Source: Buxus sempervirens
Lineage: Eukaryota > Streptophyta > Magnoliopsida > Buxales > Buxaceae
Direction of reading: 5' to 3'
Length of the DNA stretch: 64,000 bases
NCBI GenBank assembly: GCA_947561395.2
Contig: OX387187.1
Span: forward strand, 35,879,829 to 35,943,828
The translations under genes were made by a program, and so were the position numbers. Numbering within the stretch: position 1 is the stretch's first letter; each line of letters starts with the position of its first letter. The notes beneath the pieces were generated by a model. The model worked only from the letters and a program-made list of their open reading frames with translations. It was not told the DNA's origin and ran no database searches. Shown here piece after piece: positions 34,127 through 45,479 of this stretch.

Positions 34127-36067
34127 AATGCCCTAGCACCGAGTGCATCACCAAGTTTTTGAAGTAAGCAGTTGGAATTTTGTAGAAAAGGACAGAGACT
34201 CATGTTATAATAGATTGTCTAAACAACCAGCTATATTTCTACATGTAAGGACAACCTTTCACATTGGCATGAACGCCCCATTTTATATTTACTGCTCCTT
34301 AGATTTCTCATTTTCTTTGTCAATCTTTCATGAAATAAATTAGAACAATAGTTTAAAATCTAAATCTTCTTCTGTTACAAAAAAGAAGAACAGAAAATTT
34401 TGTCAGATAATCACCTGGAAATAGGGTGAAGATTTAGTGATACAAGAATCAGTAATTAAGGAGCTAAGTAAGTTTCCTTGGCCTGATTGTGTCACAGATT
34501 TTCCATATTTTGAAATCAACATTATAATTCTCATAGACTACCGAATTTGAGAGGAAAAATATTTCTGAATGCTCACCACTTAAATCCCCAATTAACATAT
34601 ATATTATCATATTTAGTATTAGGCATTTGATCAAAATAGTACATGGTTTCCACAATTCCTTAAAAATATGAGAAAATTATCTCCTAATTGCCGGAACCCT
34701 TCTAATCAAACTCCGTCCATTCCACGTACATACAAGGTACGCACTTAAACTAGATATCCTGTTAGAAAACGAAGTACGCGCTTTCCATCATCTTTCTCCA
34801 AAAATTCTCCTTCTTGTTGGTTTCTTCTTGCCGGATATGGGGAAAATTCGTCAAGGAATGTTCTCTATTCATCTTTATAATGGAAGAAAGGAAAATAATA
34901 GTTTGTATGAAGTTCAAATGAATGTCTTTCCTCATAAAATATAATCCTTTTAGCAAGATGTTTCATACTCTCACATTTTAATATGTGCACTAGTCCTGAT
35001 TAATTATTCTAACAGTACTGTGCAGCTGTATTAGAAAAGTTTCCTCCTCACCTTGCTTGCTTCGCCGCGGGCTTATATAACCAAGATGCCTTAATTAATC
35101 TCACTTTCTCATAACATAAAAAGCATAGTTTACATCGTGTGCCACCCTTACCTCATGTCTTAAGACAGATTGGTTCTGATTAACTACTTACTAGTCCTAT
35201 ATAATATGGTTAGCTAAGTATCTGACAAATCTATCATCTCTTGATAAAGAAATCCAACTAATTATATGCCATTATAAAGCTGGAATTGTGAATGAGTCAA
35301 ACTAATTAAACTTAAACTATATATGGTACATTCTTATATACCTTCATTCTTTTTCTTCTTTTCCTCATGCCTAATGAGGTCAGAGAGAAATGAAGAATAA
35401 AGATATTATCTGTCATGTCCAGGTTCAGAATTATTGATCATATCGCTCGAAAGTATATCCATAAGAATTTTTATATAAACATCTCTTTCTTTCACAGATA
35501 TGTGCAAATGAGGACAAATATAGCTTATATTAAACCAGTAGTTCTCTAGTTCTATCTAGGAAACCACATTGAGATTCAACTTCTTTCATATGATTCATAT
35601 TTAATTAGGGATCAATGTTGAAGTGAAAACAAAGAATATATTTGCTATTCAAGTGATGAATACAACCAAAAGTACACAGTTTAATTTATTTAAAAATAGC
35701 ACATCAAGGAGTTTGATGAAGGAATACCACTCAAACCCATTGGATACCTATATACATCATTTAATTTTTAATTAATGTTCTTCTATCATATCAACTCTTT
35801 GTTAATCAACATGTTCTTTCTCATTAATTCATAAGTTTTAACGTAAATGGGGTTTAATGATTTCTTAAGGGCATTCTGAATTTAAATAATTAAGGTGCAT
35901 ATTCTATAGGTTGTAAGGGTACAATATTCAGGTGATAACCGTTAAAAACTTAAGTGGACCAACAATAGACAACCATGAGAACCTAAACAAGAAGCTAGGA
36001 CATAAAAAATAACAATTAAAAAGAATCCCAAAAGATTTAAGTGATCATGTTTACTTAATGTATTACC
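34127..36067. other. upstream region of the zinc-finger gene, no other gene
   Basis: AT-rich, single-copy. No open frame with recognisable content. It probably holds the promoter of the minus-strand gene. Confidence 0.45.
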
Positions 36068-36608
36068 TAGGGGTGCAACTTGGTCCGGTTAAAACCGAAC
36101 CCGAACCGACCCAAACCGATTTCGGTTTGGTTTGGTTCGGTTTTATAGTGGTTCGGTTCGGTTTCGGTCCAAAAATCCCTAAACCGAACTAGGTCGGTTC
36201 GGTTTCACGTTTCATGTTCGGTTAACCCGAATCGAACTAAACCCGAACCGAATTCATGTATTTCCTTAAACTGAACCGAACTGAACCGAATTCATATATA
36301 TATTATAATATATAATCTATGTTTTATATATATATATAAATATATAATATAATATATGTTAAACTTTTATATATATATATAATATAATATAAAAAAACCT
36401 TTGTTTGAGATAAAAATATATTGGTCTAACCCGAACCAAACCGAATATTTTTCATGTAATTCGGTTTGGGTTTCGGTTTTTTTATATATTTTCGGTTCGG
36501 TTTTCGGTTTAGTTGGTTCGGTTTTCAATTCGGTTTAACTATATATATTTTCGGTTTGGTCTTGGGTTGACATCAACCCGGACCGAACCGAACCGAGTTG
36601 CACCCCTA
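36068..36608. mobile_element. non-autonomous hAT element (TAGGGGTGCAACT termini)
   Basis: 541 bp with perfect inverted termini TAGGGGTGCAACT / AGTTGCACCCCTA and a perfect 8-bp target duplication GTATTACC (36060-36067 and 36609-36616). The interior is made of repeated GGTTCGGTTTCGG words and their complements around an AT-rich centre with TATATA repeats. No transposase. Distinct in sequence from the other hAT elements here but similar in design. Confidence 0.95.
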
Positions 36609-36881
36609 GTATTACCTATGTAATTTAATGCCAATAAAAAGTTTAAAATTTTTTATTAAAAAAAGGAATAATTAGCAGTAAATAAACTTTAATAAAATGA
36701 AAAAAATTTGCTTGCCGTCCAGCACTTGGTAGAAAGAGACAATTTAGAAAGAGAGTGAGAAAGCGAAAGAGATAGCTAGAGAGACAAATAGAGAGAGACA
36801 CACACGTATGTAGAGAGTGACAACAACAGAGTTAGAGACAGACAGAACTAGAGAGAGAAACACATAACTAGATAGAGAGAA

Positions 36882-36883
<2 letters not shown>

Positions 36884-36952
<69 letters not shown>
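36884..36952. repeat. (GA)n microsatellite
   Basis: About 70 bp of uninterrupted GA at the end of a 200-bp purine-rich tract (36725-36960). Confidence 0.95.
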
Positions 36953-36955
<3 letters not shown>

Positions 36956-37372
36956 GAAGATGATGATGTGGATCTACAACTTATATAATAACATATCTAT
37001 GTAAAGGTTTAAGTATGTACATTCCTAGGTAAACCCCTTTTTTTTTTAAACAAATGATGAAAAATTTTTATTGATGAAAAAGGATGAAGTTACAAACGAA
37101 ACCATGAGGAATATGCATATGTGGAATACATAAAAAAAACCAAAACAAAATGAAAAAGAAAAATAAAAATAGAACAATTAAACCTGCTAGATATGAATGC
37201 AATGCTTATCTCTTTTATTTTGATACATTTTTTATGCCTGCTCGACACATAGCTGGTATACATACTTCACAAAATATAACTTTAAAAGGGACCTCACGAG
37301 CCCAATTACTAATTTAAGAACAACGCAAAATGTCTCTGTAGACCCTTATGGGTTTTGCATATGTACACTTAG

Positions 37373-37388
37373 TTGGGCTTAAGCCCAA
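37373..37388. promoter_or_regulatory. 16-bp palindrome with two site II (TGGGCY) motifs
   Basis: TTGGGCTTAAGCCCAA is a perfect palindrome containing TGGGCT on both strands. A further GGGCC follows within 10 bp. Site II elements are bound by TCP factors and mark promoters of growth-related and housekeeping genes in plants. It sits about 75 bp upstream of the possible first exon at 37462. By symmetry it could serve a gene in either direction. Confidence 0.5.
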
Positions 37389-37461
37389 TTCTGCGGGCCT
37401 TGACTCGTTATCGACAAGAGCTCCTTTTTCTGTTTCCAACTCAATTGAATAACGGACGTTA

Positions 37462-37574
37462 ATGGGACCCTTCAATGCCTTCGATCGCTGTAATCGATTG
37501 TCTTACTCTGCGACAAACGAATCCATGCTTGCATTTTCTGCAACGTCTCCAGTCCACAGAAAGAAACTGCCCAG
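37462..37574 (+). CDS. possible first exon of an unidentified gene
   Basis: The ATG at 37462 opens 37 codons (MGPFNAFDRCNRLSYS..) up to a donor CCAG|GTTAGA at 37575. GC content is clearly above the surroundings and a site II palindrome lies just upstream, as expected for a 5' exon. I do not recognise the protein, and no convincing second exon was found within the transposon-rich DNA to the right; the exon may also be untranslated. Confidence 0.3.
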
Positions 37575-40348
37575 GTTAGAAACTCTTCCCCTTTATGTTA
37601 TTCACTTTTTTTTTTTGGTTGTAATCTGTCTGTAACAGGCTGTGTAAAGAAGGTTGGAAGAGGAAGTAATTGTCTCTGTATTTAAGCAATCTAAGTAATC
37701 CATATTTTTGTTACCTCAGAATGCCAAATTATATGAAAATAGATTTCAATTTTTAATAAAAACTTGGATGTATCTGCCTCGAGTGCTATTAGGTTTTACC
37801 GTTTTACATTCATAGGGCGGGTGCAGTTTTATGGCATGGTGGTGAGATAGTTGAAGTAATTAGTTCTCTTAAAGGGGTTTGGTTGCGTGGAATGGAGGTG
37901 AGATCAGAAGCGATTATAATCGTGTTCTATCCTTTTTTGTTTGTTTTTGTTTTTACCCTAGCTTGTTGATCTGTTTTCCAGATTTTGTCGATCATACCAT
38001 TAAGAGGTATAGTTTTATGCTATGGAGGTTAGACTTGAAGCAATTTCATGATTTTTTTTTATTGACACGCATTCTTCCTTGTTCTACCTTGAATGTTTAT
38101 CAGTTCCATGCGTTCATCAATATTAATAATGTTAGAGGATCTTAATTTATTTGTATGGTGAGGTCAGGGTTTAATTTGTTTATAACATCAATTCATGGCT
38201 GATCAATTATTTTCATGGATCGATTTAATGCTCAGATGACAAAATTGTCTTTTTTTTTGGGGTACTTTATATTGTAAAAATTTTCTAAAAACTACGAACA
38301 AAGAAATTTTTGATTAGTTTTTTATTGGTTATCATCAACACATGGTGGATCTATCAATTCCAGGAATCGATATTCTCTAAGTGAACCATAAGTATTCACC
38401 ATTTGCATAATGTACTAGGTGAATGTCAAATAAGCTAAAGTGGCTTTGGGTCATCATCAACACATGGTGGATCTATCAATTCTAGGGTTGATGTTTTACC
38501 AAGTGAACCACAAGTATTCGCCATTTGCATAATGAATTTGGTGAATGCCAAATAAAATAAAGTGACTTTGGGTCGTCAGCAACACATGGTGGATCTATCA
38601 AATTCCAGACGCTGATATTTTCTACATGAACCACTAGTATTCAACATTTGCATAATGTACTTGGTGATTGTCCAATAAGCTAAAGTGACTTTGGGTCTAC
38701 ATGCAACTCCATGTGTTACCAATGTATATGTAATAGGGTGATGTTGCAGGGGGAATGTATCTGATTGTCAGGATTTTATTTGGAAGCTCTTTGTTCTTTT
38801 TCTGTTTAGTGATTTCCTGTATATTCATGATGTACTCCTAATGGGACTTGATTCTATAATCCGTAATCACTTAATTTGTTTCATAAACCACCCTGGCTTT
38901 CCTTTCCCCCTTTGATAGAATTCACTAAATGTTCTCACAGATGCATATTATGTTGAGAAGCATGGATGGATATGTATGTCTCTTGTACATTTGTTATGGT
39001 ATACGGAGGTCATCTTTGTTGCGACACAATGGGTTGGGTCATATTAGACACAACTGTTCTCCCACCTGGGCTTAGGTTTATGATTTCAGAACATACACCA
39101 AAAAACATTCCTCATAATAACTACTCTAGAAGATTTCACTTTACTGAAAAATTCTTCTAACATACTGATATTTATTAATAATCGGGTGAAATTGCAAATA
39201 TACATATATTCATGGATATGAGTATATAATTGACCACTCATGGTTGTAAAAATAGTCTAGCATTCCATACTATCAGTATAAGCATTGACTCTTATCTCTC
39301 TAAATGTTTATATTATTTTTTGGAGAAATCTGTAGAGATGGGAGAAGGTAAAATGTGGTCATTTTCCCAAGTTAAGTCTTAACATTTAATGCATGATATG
39401 GGAAGCAATTGAATCAAAGTAATTATTCTCATTTTAAAGATGGTTGGTGTATTCTTTTTGTTTTTCTGACCATAACTTTGGCCTTTTTAATCAGTCTCTA
39501 GGATTAACTCTGACTTACAGAAATTCTACTTTGTTATTATGAGGATGAGAATGTTGTTCATGCATTCAAAAACTGTTTGCATTACTGACAATATGATGCT
39601 TGCTCACTGCACAATTAATTAATATAGCTCAATATAATGATGGGTTACATACTGTAAATAACAGTAGGCTTCCCTTGTTAACCTGTTCTTTCTGGGTACA
39701 TTCACGTTTGAACATCTGGGTTTACAAAATCATGTTATGTATATGATCTTGCTTCATCTTTTGTTGGTCGTCATATTAAACAAGTTGTTGCTAAGTTTGT
39801 CTCTATTGGGAATGAATGTAGCTCCTCTTCAGTTATTTAGGTTTGACAGATCTTCATAAATCACTAATGGAAATGTTATATTTTCTCCTTTTACTGTGCC
39901 ATCCCCCTTCTATACTTTGCAATCTTTTGTTCATATTTGAGGACAGCATTCTTTTGATGAAGCTGTAATTGTATGTGTAATTTGAATTTCATAAGGTTGG
40001 AAAATCATTGTGAAGCATTAATAGATTGAAAAGTAACCAGTTGTCCTGGCTGAATGTTGCCCTTCCAACTGGTCTCCTTCCTTTGATCTCATTCTTTTAT
40101 TGTCAGAAAGCATATTCATCTCATGCTTTATGCATTTTCTCTTCATGTTTTTCTATCTTCCCTCATATTACTGATTGTTTTTGTTTTCTTCATGGTTTTG
40201 TCTGTTGGATAAAAATTTGATGCCACTACCATAAGTGCCACAAAAAATGGTCATTCCAACCTGAAAAATGCTGAAATTTTATGCGTCTATCCTCTGCTCT
40301 TTCCTGAGATTTTATATTTCTACATTTAAGGGAAATCAGTTGGTTGGT
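37575..40348. other. possible intron or intergenic DNA
   Basis: AT-rich with T-runs, as in plant introns. It holds the 122-bp triplicate at 38331-38697. No exon could be recognised on either strand. Confidence 0.35.
38331..38697. repeat. three tandem copies of a 122-bp unit
   Basis: Units begin at 38331, 38453 and 38575, each with CAACACATGGTGGATCTATC, then ATTTGCATAATG and AAAGTG(G/A)CTTTGGGTC. Period is 122 between adjacent copies. Similarity is roughly 85-90 percent by eye. Confidence 0.9.
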
Positions 40349-40587
40349 GCCATGGTGGAGATGTGTGCAGAGTAGGACTTGAGGGCTTTCGGTGGTGGGC
40401 TGGGCATTTTTCTATTGTGTCCATGTGTATATAGCTTGCTAGGTGCTGCTAGGAAGCTTGCTGTATTTTTGCTTTTGGTGGGTTGTGGGGTTCTTGCCTA
40501 CATACCTCCGCCACTTTTGTACATATTATCCTTCTTAGTCTACTATACATTCATTACTCATTAAAAAGCAAAAAAAAAAAAAAAAAA
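40349..40587 (+). mobile_element. 5'-truncated LINE, 3' end only
   Basis: Ends in TTTTGTACATATTATCC..TTACTCATTAAAAAGC followed by poly(A), the usual 3' end of plant L1-type elements. It is flanked by TGGTTGGT at 40341-40348 and 40588-40595. About 239 bp, with no coding part left. Confidence 0.65.
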
Positions 40588-40595
40588 TGGTTGGT

Positions 40596-41308
40596 TACAT
40601 AAAAGTGGCCGGTTCTATGGAACTGATTTTCTCATTAATGGTGCAATGGGTGTTGAGGTTTGTGTAGCCTGATAATATTGGACACTCAGCCACACCCTTT
40701 GCAAGTATTTCACATTGTATTAGAGTTATATCCCTGTTCTTGTAATCGATCATTGTAATCTTATGTTTGTGACACAGTGGAAAACGGCGGCTGTGGACGT
40801 ACCCCTATTCTAGGATGAACCATGTAAAATCTGTGGTATTTTCTTCTTCGTTTTTGCTCCTTGCGATCTATAGGAATCAGGTCGTATTCCTATCAATGGG
40901 CTTGATATTTTAGGAGTCACCTTGGTATTTGGATTAAGTCCATTTCATTCATCCCCATGTATGAAGAAATCCATGCCCTTATTCTATTCAACTTCCCTGT
41001 ACCTTGAGAAATGATGCTCTATTTTTCAGGTAGACATATTCCCTCAACACCTAATATTGTTTTGTGATCACGGAGTCGACGTATCTAATGAAGGTCTTTA
41101 GTCATTCTAAGTATTTTTTCCATCTCGCTTGCCACTGCATGAATATGCTGAAAGTTTGGTTTGAGCATACTTTTAAAGTTCCTCTGAAATAAAATTAATT
41201 TTGTAGAATACATTGCTCTTTGTTAGCTTTGAACTGAAACTTATTTGACTTCCATAGTCTTTCATCAAATCAGATTGACAGGTGATATTCTTATGAAAGG
41301 TTTTGGTG
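40596..41308. other. gene-free stretch, possible LTR remnant
   Basis: The text at about 40778-40850 (GTGGACGTACCCC.., GAACCATGTAAAATCTGTG) resembles the R-U5 region of plant Copia LTRs. No partner LTR or ends are seen. Otherwise nothing is recognised. Confidence 0.3.
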
Positions 41309-41321
41309 AAAATCATATAAG

Positions 41322-42852
41322 AGTTTCTAGATGCCTTCATAGCTTTTTATCCATTGGGAGGGACGAGGGTATGATTGAAGGATTTAAGATTGGGAGGAAT
41401 CAGATAAGTATGTCCCATCTACAATTTGCAAATGACACACTAGTTTTTCTGGAGGCATCTAGAGATCAAGTGGTAGGATTGAAAAGCATATTGCATACAT
41501 TCCACATGGTGTCTGGTTTGAAGGTCAATTGGGGTAAGAGTTCCTTGGTGGGGATGAATATAAGTGAAGAGGAAGTTAGGTCTTTCAGTAGCATCTTAGG
41601 TTGCCAGGTGTCTTTGTGGCCCATGTCTTATCTTGGCCTACCTTTGGGGCAGTCACCTCGTAATTTGTCATTTTGGGAACCGGTTATAGAAAGGGTTGTG
41701 AAAAGGCTATCGATATGGAAGAAAAATTATCTTTCTTTAGGGGGTCGTATCATTTTGATCAAGGCGGTGCTTGCCAATCTTCCGGTCTATTATATGTCTC
41801 TATTTAGGATGCCTAGGAGGGTTGTGGCTATTGTTGAAAAGGCTCAAAGAGATTTTTTGTGGAAGGGAAGGGGTGAGAGGAAGGTGCATCTAGTCCAGTG
41901 GGATAAGGTGAGTTCGAGAAGGGAAAAAGGAGGGTTAGGTTAGGGCAACATTGCTCTTCGCAATTCTTCTCTCCTAGCCAAATGGTTGTGGCGCTTTAGC
42001 ATTGAAAAGGAAAGTTTATGGCATCAAGTGATTACAAGCAAATATGGTAGAAATGATAACGGATGGTCGATTCATTTGAGGGCCCAACCTCCAGGAAATT
42101 GCCCCTGGAAAGCCATCATGAGTCAGGCCCATGCTTTCTATCCCCATATAAAGTTGTGCATTGGTTCTGGGTCTTCTATTCAGATTTGGCATGATTTGTG
42201 ATGGGGTGGGTTGATTTTATCTACTCAATTTTCTCGTTTGCATTCTTTGGTTCTCCATCCTAGTGCCCTTGTAGCTGACATTCTTTCTCCGGAATCTGGT
42301 TTGACATGGAAGCTAATTTTAGGAGAGATCCTCGTTTAGCTGAAATGAAAGAGTTAGCCTCACTTTTTTATACCCTTAAAGATATGCATCTTGATCCACT
42401 AGTTTCGGACAAGGTTCTTTGGGCTCTATCTGCTTCTGGCTCTTTTACTTGCAAATCTTTTTTAACAAGATTTCTCATAACCGCTCCATGCCTAATCCAT
42501 CATTCTCTGCCTTTAGGCTATGGAAGCCAAAGGTTCCTCCTAAAGTTGAGGCCTTTCTCTGGACTACCCTCTTGTACAGGATAAATACGGCTGATTGCCT
42601 CCAAAGAAGATGGAAGAAAATGTCCTTATGCCCCCAGGTATGCTTCATGTGTATGAGAGCAGGAAAGAGCATTGATCATCTATTTGTGCAGTGCCATTTT
42701 GCATATGAAATTTGGATGCGTCTGCTGTACTTGATTGGAGTGTCTTGGGTGATGTCGGATTCATTAAAAGCATGGTTTGTTCAATGGCGAGTTAGGGGAT
42801 TGGGGAAGAAAGGTCGCATCATTTACAGGTTTCTTTTCCACGCAGAAGTGTG
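41322..42852 (+). pseudogene. LINE ORF2 remnant (reverse transcriptase, zf-RVT)
   Basis: Begins in the polymerase palm: SMSHLQFANDTLVFL, where the catalytic FADD motif has become FAND. Then YLGLPLGQSPRN, GGRIILIKAVLANLPVYYMS and KGGLG. A stop follows at 41941-41943, another after IQIWHDL (42199-42201), and a frameshift near 42420-42500. The zf-RVT domain (KVPPKVEAFLW.., CFMCMRAGKSIDHLFVQC) is readable at about 42530-42700. The frame open upstream of 41322 is host DNA and not part of the element. Confidence 0.88.
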
Positions 42853-43322
42853 ACACATTTGGTTAGAAAGGAATGCCAGGATATTTCAGGATGTTAGGAG
42901 ACCGATGGATCATGTGATTGATACTATCCTAGTATCTGCAGCACCTTGGGTCTCTGTACTCCCAGATTTTCAAGGGGTCAAAACATTAGAGATCCTGAAT
43001 GGATGGCAATCATGGTGTCTTTCAAACTCTTCTTCGGATTTTGGGTGTTGGGTGGTGGTTGGAATTTTTGGTAGTCACGGGTGATGGCTATTTTTGTCTA
43101 GTGGCGGCCATCAATTGTAGTGGAACATCTTGTTCTGCTACAATAGATGGTCTTTTTGAAACTATACTTTGAGTCTTTTTTGGGGGATGGGGTATGTGGT
43201 GGTCTTTGTAGTGTTTGTACATCGGTGTATTTTTGTGACTTGCTCGGGGTCAGATCAAAGCCTCTATTGTACACTTTTTACCATATATATATATATATAC
43301 TCCTCATTATTCAGCCGAAAAA
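41322..43322 (+). mobile_element. L1-type LINE, 5' truncated, inactive
   Basis: About 2.0 kb ending in poly(A). It is flanked by a 13-bp target duplication AAAATCATATAAG (41309-41321 and 43323-43335), allowing for A residues shared with the tail. It contains the back half of the reverse transcriptase and the C-terminal zinc-binding region of ORF2. It lacks ORF1, the endonuclease and the front of the polymerase. Confidence 0.9.
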
Positions 43323-43335
43323 AAAATCATATAAG

Positions 43336-44001
43336 TACTTGGGCAAAAATTTCTTTAACATCTCATCTTTATTTATCCTCTTTAGAGGCCAGCAGTGTGG
43401 ACGGGAGATGTTGCTAACAGAATCATTGCTGGTTTACCAAACAAACAACTATGATAAGTGTGGAGTATATAACTATGATATAAAAAATATGAAGCTTATT
43501 TCTTTTGTACCAATATTTGAGTGTGTTTACCAACTGTAAGCACCCTCTCTACAGACTCCTAACCCAAAATTACAAATTATAAATTTCAAACCAAAAATAA
43601 GGGAAGAAAACATATTACTAATTGATAAAAAAAAAGCATATAAAAACATTAGTTAAAGCAGACATATCTCGTGAAACACATTAATAACTCAAGAAAGAGG
43701 ACATATATTTTCATTTCATAAAAGCCTCAATCCATGGAACTAATTGATCATTGATGATTGTTGTTATATATGAAGCCCGGAACCCGGTGTAGGTCTTGCT
43801 GAATCAATGTCTCAGAAGAGGTGGATGCGCAATATGCCTAATCTTTGGCATTTTTAAGCCAATCTTTTTTACACAAATTTTAATTATTATCTTGTTTTAT
43901 TTTATGCTCAACGGTACTTCTCCAATGGTGTACAATGTTTTAGTTTTCTCATTAAGGACTTCTTCTATTCTGAGAAATATATATATATGTGCTTAACATC
44001 T
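43336..44001. other. gene-free stretch
   Basis: AT-rich. No coding or transposon signature apart from the left copy of a 17-bp target duplication at its right edge. Confidence 0.4.
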
Positions 44002-44054
44002 TTGCCCTTTTCTATTCAATAAAATTTTCATCACTTATTGAAAAAAAAAAAAGA
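44002..44054 (+). mobile_element. 53-bp LINE tail with 17-bp target duplication
   Basis: TTCAATAAAATTTTCATCAC..poly(A) is the last few dozen bases of an L1-type element. It is flanked by ATATGTGCTTAACATCT (43985-44001) and ATATGTGCTTCACATCT (44055-44071), which differ at one base. An extreme case of 5' truncation. Confidence 0.7.
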
Positions 44055-44071
44055 ATATGTGCTTCACATCT

Positions 44072-45139
44072 GTTCTACTCCCTGCTGCTTCGTCCTTACA
44101 ATTATACTTCTTTGTTCTTTTATCTATATTTATTTCAATTGCTAGGCAAAGAAATGTTTTAGTAGAGCTTGTTTGCCTCTGTAGAGTCATAACAGAGGGG
44201 ATATATAGTTGTGGTTGAGCTTTTGTGTACTGGGAGTGTTGTGTTATTGCTGTTGCATCAGATTTACTCAGCACAGGCATGAAATGTCTTAAAGAGAGCT
44301 ACTGGCTCTATCCCTCATCCTTGCCACTTCTAACAGTTTGGTAAATCTTATTTATTGGAGCTATTCTATTTCTAGGTACTGTCTAGCCAATTATAATACT
44401 TACATTTCCAGCAATATTTTGATCAACAGCTATTACATGAGTAGGCTAGATTACTGGTGCACAAAGAAGAAACTTGGCCAGTTTGGGCTTTTTTAGGAAA
44501 ATATTTTTTTTAATTTATCATATAGTCTTTCTAAGAAGTTGTATTTTATGTTTTTGAATCAGATTATTGTAACTTCAAATTGCCTCCATAATAAGCAGTT
44601 TATTATATTATAATTCTTGATTTAACTTTTAGCAGCAAAAAAGGTGCATACATCAATCAAGAAATTCATAATTCATGTGTTAGTTATGACTTATCAGTTA
44701 ATGCAGGGCTGGAGTCCTGTACCAAAAACAAGATTTCAATTGATGCATCATTTCATGTGATGCAGATGCATTTCTCTTGCTTGACATGATAAGTACTTCA
44801 GCCAAAAGTGAAAAATGATTAATAGTTAAATGATCTTCTCTCTTGTTTTTTTTCTTTTTCATTTATTTGCGAATTTTATTGGCTATTGAAATATTAGTGT
44901 CATAACAACAATGTTTGTGTTATATTCAATTTTAATGCATCAATACCTACAATATCGTCTGTCTTTTTTCCCGTAGACATTCCTTACAAGTTTTATTTTA
45001 TGTTCATTTTAAATATCTAAGATTTTTGAGTGCAATGAAGTTTTTTTTTTCTTGGCATATCCCCCAGTGTCAATGCAAAGTTCCTCTTTCTCAATAATCC
45101 CTCAAATATTCCTTTTTTTTTTTCACAACATCATTATAT
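44072..45139. other. gene-free stretch left of the Gypsy element
   Basis: No gene or repeat recognised. Confidence 0.4.
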
Positions 45140-45475
45140 TGATAAGATCCAAACGAGAGAACAAAATTTATGAATTGAGAAAAAAGGATTACAAAGAATG
45201 TTAAGCACGATCAATGGATCAGTGCTATAAATCTATATGAATTTGTAAAAAAAAGAAAGACCAGTAGAGATCAGAACGAAGGAGGATTTCGAGAGCCTCC
45301 TCTCTCTCCCAAGTCGCCAAGATACACCACTCAAAAAATATATCCCCCCCCCCCCCTGTTTCTTCCCCCTTCCGATTTATTCTCCCCACTCTTTTGTTAT
45401 TGGAAAATACCCATTTAACCCTAGAACTTTTTCTTATTCTTCCTGAAGTAAGTGCATCTTATTGGGGGCCTATCA
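45140..45475 (-). repeat. Gypsy 3' LTR (left)
   Basis: 336 bp, differing from the right LTR mainly by a 13-C run (45344-45356), which is shorter in the right LTR, and by about ten substitutions. A polypurine tract (plus-strand ATACCCCCTACC, 45476-45487) lies immediately inside it. Confidence 0.95.
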
Positions 45476-45479
45476 ATAC

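Noticed and set aside
41245..41321. Upstream part of the LINE open frame
   Set aside because: The target duplication shows the element starts at 41322; the earlier codons are host DNA that happens to be open.
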